Source: Aquabacterium fontiphilum
GTDB lineage: Bacteria > Pseudomonadota > Gammaproteobacteria > Burkholderiales > Burkholderiaceae_C
Length of the DNA stretch: 64,000 nucleotides
Direction of reading: 5' to 3'
Assembly: GCF_009909205.1 (NCBI RefSeq)
Contig: NZ_JAAAPN010000002.1
Coordinates: forward strand, 186,001-250,000
Both the position numbers and the translations under genes were made by a program. Under the pieces are notes generated by a model that saw only the letters and a list, made by a program, of their open reading frames with translations, did not search any database and was not told where the DNA came from. Position 1 is the stretch's first letter. The number at the start of each line of letters is the position of its first letter. Shown in pieces: positions 62,855 to 64,000 of this stretch.

Positions 62855-63597
62855 GCGCGCCCAACCAGCCCTCCGTGTCGGTGCCCTCACAGCGGCCCGC
62901 CTTGATCTATGTGATCGAAGACGACGCGTCGATTGCACGGCTCGTGGTCTCGGTGTTGCAGGAGTTCGGCTTCGAGGCCGAGAGCCATGCCTCGGGGGCG
63001 GCGGCCCTGCGGCGCCTGCAGGTACGGCGGCCGGATCTGTGCATCGTCGACCTGGGCCTGCCCGACATGGATGGCATCGAACTGGTGCGCCAGATCAGCC
63101 AACAGACGGCCGCGGGCCTGCTTATTCTGAGCGGGCGCGGACACGCGGCCGACCGCATCATGGGGCTGGAGCTGGGCGGCGACGACTACGTCACCAAGCC
63201 CTTCGAGCCGCGCGAACTGGTCGCCCGCGTACGCAGCATCCTGCGCCGGCGGGCCGTGGCCCCCGGCGGCGTCCAGCCCGAGCCACGGCGGCTGGCGCGT
63301 TTCCCGGGCTGGACGCTGGATTGCGCCGCCAACACGCTGCGGTCTGATGAGGGCGTCGAACACGTGCTGGGCGTGGCCGAAGTGCAGGTACTGCGGGCCT
63401 TTCTGGAGCGCCCGCACCAGATCCTCACGCGCGAGCAACTGATGGGGCGGCGCAACCTGTCGCCCATGGACCGGAGCATCGATGTGCGCATCTCGCGCCT
63501 GCGCCGCAAGATCGAAGACGACCCGATGGACCCGCGCATCATCAAGACGGTCTATGGTGCAGGCTATGTGTTTTCCGCCTCGGTGACCTGGTCCTGA
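62851..63597 (+). CDS. OmpR-family response regulator
   Basis: A 248-residue regulator: receiver (IEDDAS, Asp67 in CIVDLGLPDMDG, LSGR, YVTKPFEPREL) and a winged-helix output (about 150-245, RSIDVRISRLRRKIEDDP then IKTVYGAGYVFSA). Coupled to the kinase by a 4-base overlap. Sites for such regulators are usually direct repeats, so the AATGT repeats in the two 53-bp elements are candidates. Confidence 0.93.
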   Translation: MSAPNQPSVSVPSQRPALIYVIEDDASIARLVVSVLQEFGFEAESHASGAAALRRLQVRRPDLCIVDLGLPDMDGIELVRQISQQTAAGLLILSGRGHAADRIMGLELGGDDYVTKPFEPRELVARVRSILRRRAVAPGGVQPEPRRLARFPGWTLDCAANTLRSDEGVEHVLGVAEVQVLRAFLERPHQILTREQLMGRRNLSPMDRSIDVRISRLRRKIEDDPMDPRIIKTVYGAGYVFSASVTWS

Positions 63598-63620
63598 GAA
63601 GCCGCTTGCGGTGGCCTGAA

Positions 63621-63640
63621 TACTGTATGAAAATACAGTA
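63621..63640. promoter_or_regulatory. LexA (SOS) box over the radical-SAM start codon
   Basis: TACTGT-N8-ACAGTA, a perfect 6+6 inverted repeat matching the LexA consensus ends (CTGT-N8-ACAG). Its last A is the A of the ATG at 63640, so bound LexA would sit on the start site. Confidence 0.85.
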
Positions 63641-64000
63641 TGCGCAAGACCCGCCCGCCCGTGGCGCCCTTCACACCGACCGCGCCAGATGGCGCACCGG
63701 ACGCGCGGCGCCTGGCGGCCCCAGCCAAGGGCCGCGGCACGGCCACCCGGCTGGCCCATCGCTTTACCTCATGGCAGCGTGAGGCTGAAGACGATGGCTG
63801 GGCGCCGCTGGCGCCACAAGCCAGGGTCGTATCGACGGATGGCGATGGCGACAATGACAGCCGAGATGACGACGCCTGGGCGAGCCGCAGCGCGGTGCCA
63901 GGGCGCACCCAGGTCGTGGCCGAGCAGGCCCGCAGCATCCTGTCGCGCAACGACTCTCCCGACATCCCGTTCACGTTGGCGATCAATCCATATCGTGGCT
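63640..64000 (+). CDS. Radical-SAM protein, SplB/PA0069 type (3' end outside window)
   Basis: The visible 120 residues begin MRKTRPPVAPF, with a basic, disordered start, and reach SRNDSPDIPFTLAINPYRG, the conserved lead-in to the CxxxCxxC iron-sulfur motif of SplB-like radical-SAM proteins (the PA0069 group, COG1533, annotated as DNA repair photolyase); the cysteines lie beyond the window. The activity of this subgroup is not known. The LexA box overlaps the ATG and there is no ribosome site in front, so the mRNA may be leaderless or a later start may be used. Confidence 0.8.
   Translation, partial: MRKTRPPVAPFTPTAPDGAPDARRLAAPAKGRGTATRLAHRFTSWQREAEDDGWAPLAPQARVVSTDGDGDNDSRDDDAWASRSAVPGRTQVVAEQARSILSRNDSPDIPFTLAINPYRG

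Noticed and set aside
1-64000. CRISPR arrays, insertion sequences, prophage or integrase genes
   Set aside because: None seen: no regular spaced repeats, transposases, terminal inverted repeats or phage genes. The tRNA pair has no integrase next to it.

Overview
The window reads as one continuous stretch of chromosome from a GC-rich betaproteobacterium of the order Burkholderiales. The support is gene order: spoT-greB; hemC-hemD-hemX-hemY; rpsP-rimM-trmD-rplS followed by a NUDIX gene and a CbiB-like gene; and rsgA-phhB-M48 protease-orn. The combination with AlkB, a Baeyer-Villiger monooxygenase and polar flagellar genes resembles Aquabacterium/Leptothrix-type bacteria, but that placement is inference. 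There are no insertion sequences, prophages, CRISPR arrays or integrases; almost everything is housekeeping DNA with accessory blocks between.

Layout. 1-2464: 3' part of spoT, then greB. 2639-7600: a four-gene signalling cassette made of a MerR-type DNA-binding protein with a degenerate receiver, a histidine-kinase-like protein without a phospho-acceptor histidine, a CheY-like receiver, and a membrane histidine kinase with a LOV (blue-light, flavin-cysteine) domain. 7619-7831: two identical tRNA-Arg(ACG) genes and their terminator. 7870-12138: hemCDXY. 12184-17632: PilZ protein, fliT, fliS, fliD and two flagellins, with sigma-28 promoters visible. 17966-20432: dgt-like, aroB and the SRP RNA. 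20477-24669: hybrid phosphorelay kinase and its response regulator. 24790-26864: purM and two small membrane proteins. 27094-35977: ribosomal protein/tRNA modification operon, NUDIX, CbiB-like, rsgA, phhB, M48 protease, orn, cupin and gluQ.

35974-48964 is more adaptive: a LysR/pirin pair, rlmJ, two flavoproteins, and then a four-gene operon (Baeyer-Villiger monooxygenase, HSL-type esterase, SDR dehydrogenase, alpha/beta-hydrolase-fold protein with the nucleophile serine replaced) diverging from a TetR repressor over two TGACA-N8-TGTCA operators. Next come alkane monooxygenase alkB with a divergent AraC regulator, and an MCP with a sigma-28 promoter. dnaE follows (49121-52660). 52828-55520 holds a decayed lipoprotein copy, its intact paralogue and a secreted serine hydrolase.

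55664-63597 holds an acyl-CoA dehydrogenase, an acyl-CoA ligase, a permease and a divergent two-component system; a 53-bp element (46 of 53 bases identical) occurs once before the ligase and once between the permease and the kinase, suggesting one regulon. The window ends in a radical-SAM (SplB/PA0069-type) gene whose start codon is overlapped by a near-consensus LexA box.

Working together, the catabolic genes fit terminal alkane oxidation (AlkB, ligase, dehydrogenase) plus ketone-to-ester-to-alcohol breakdown (Baeyer-Villiger operon). The most unusual parts are the LOV cassette, the 53-bp repeat, the lipoprotein/hydrolase duplication, the serine-less hydrolase and the LexA box on the radical-SAM gene.
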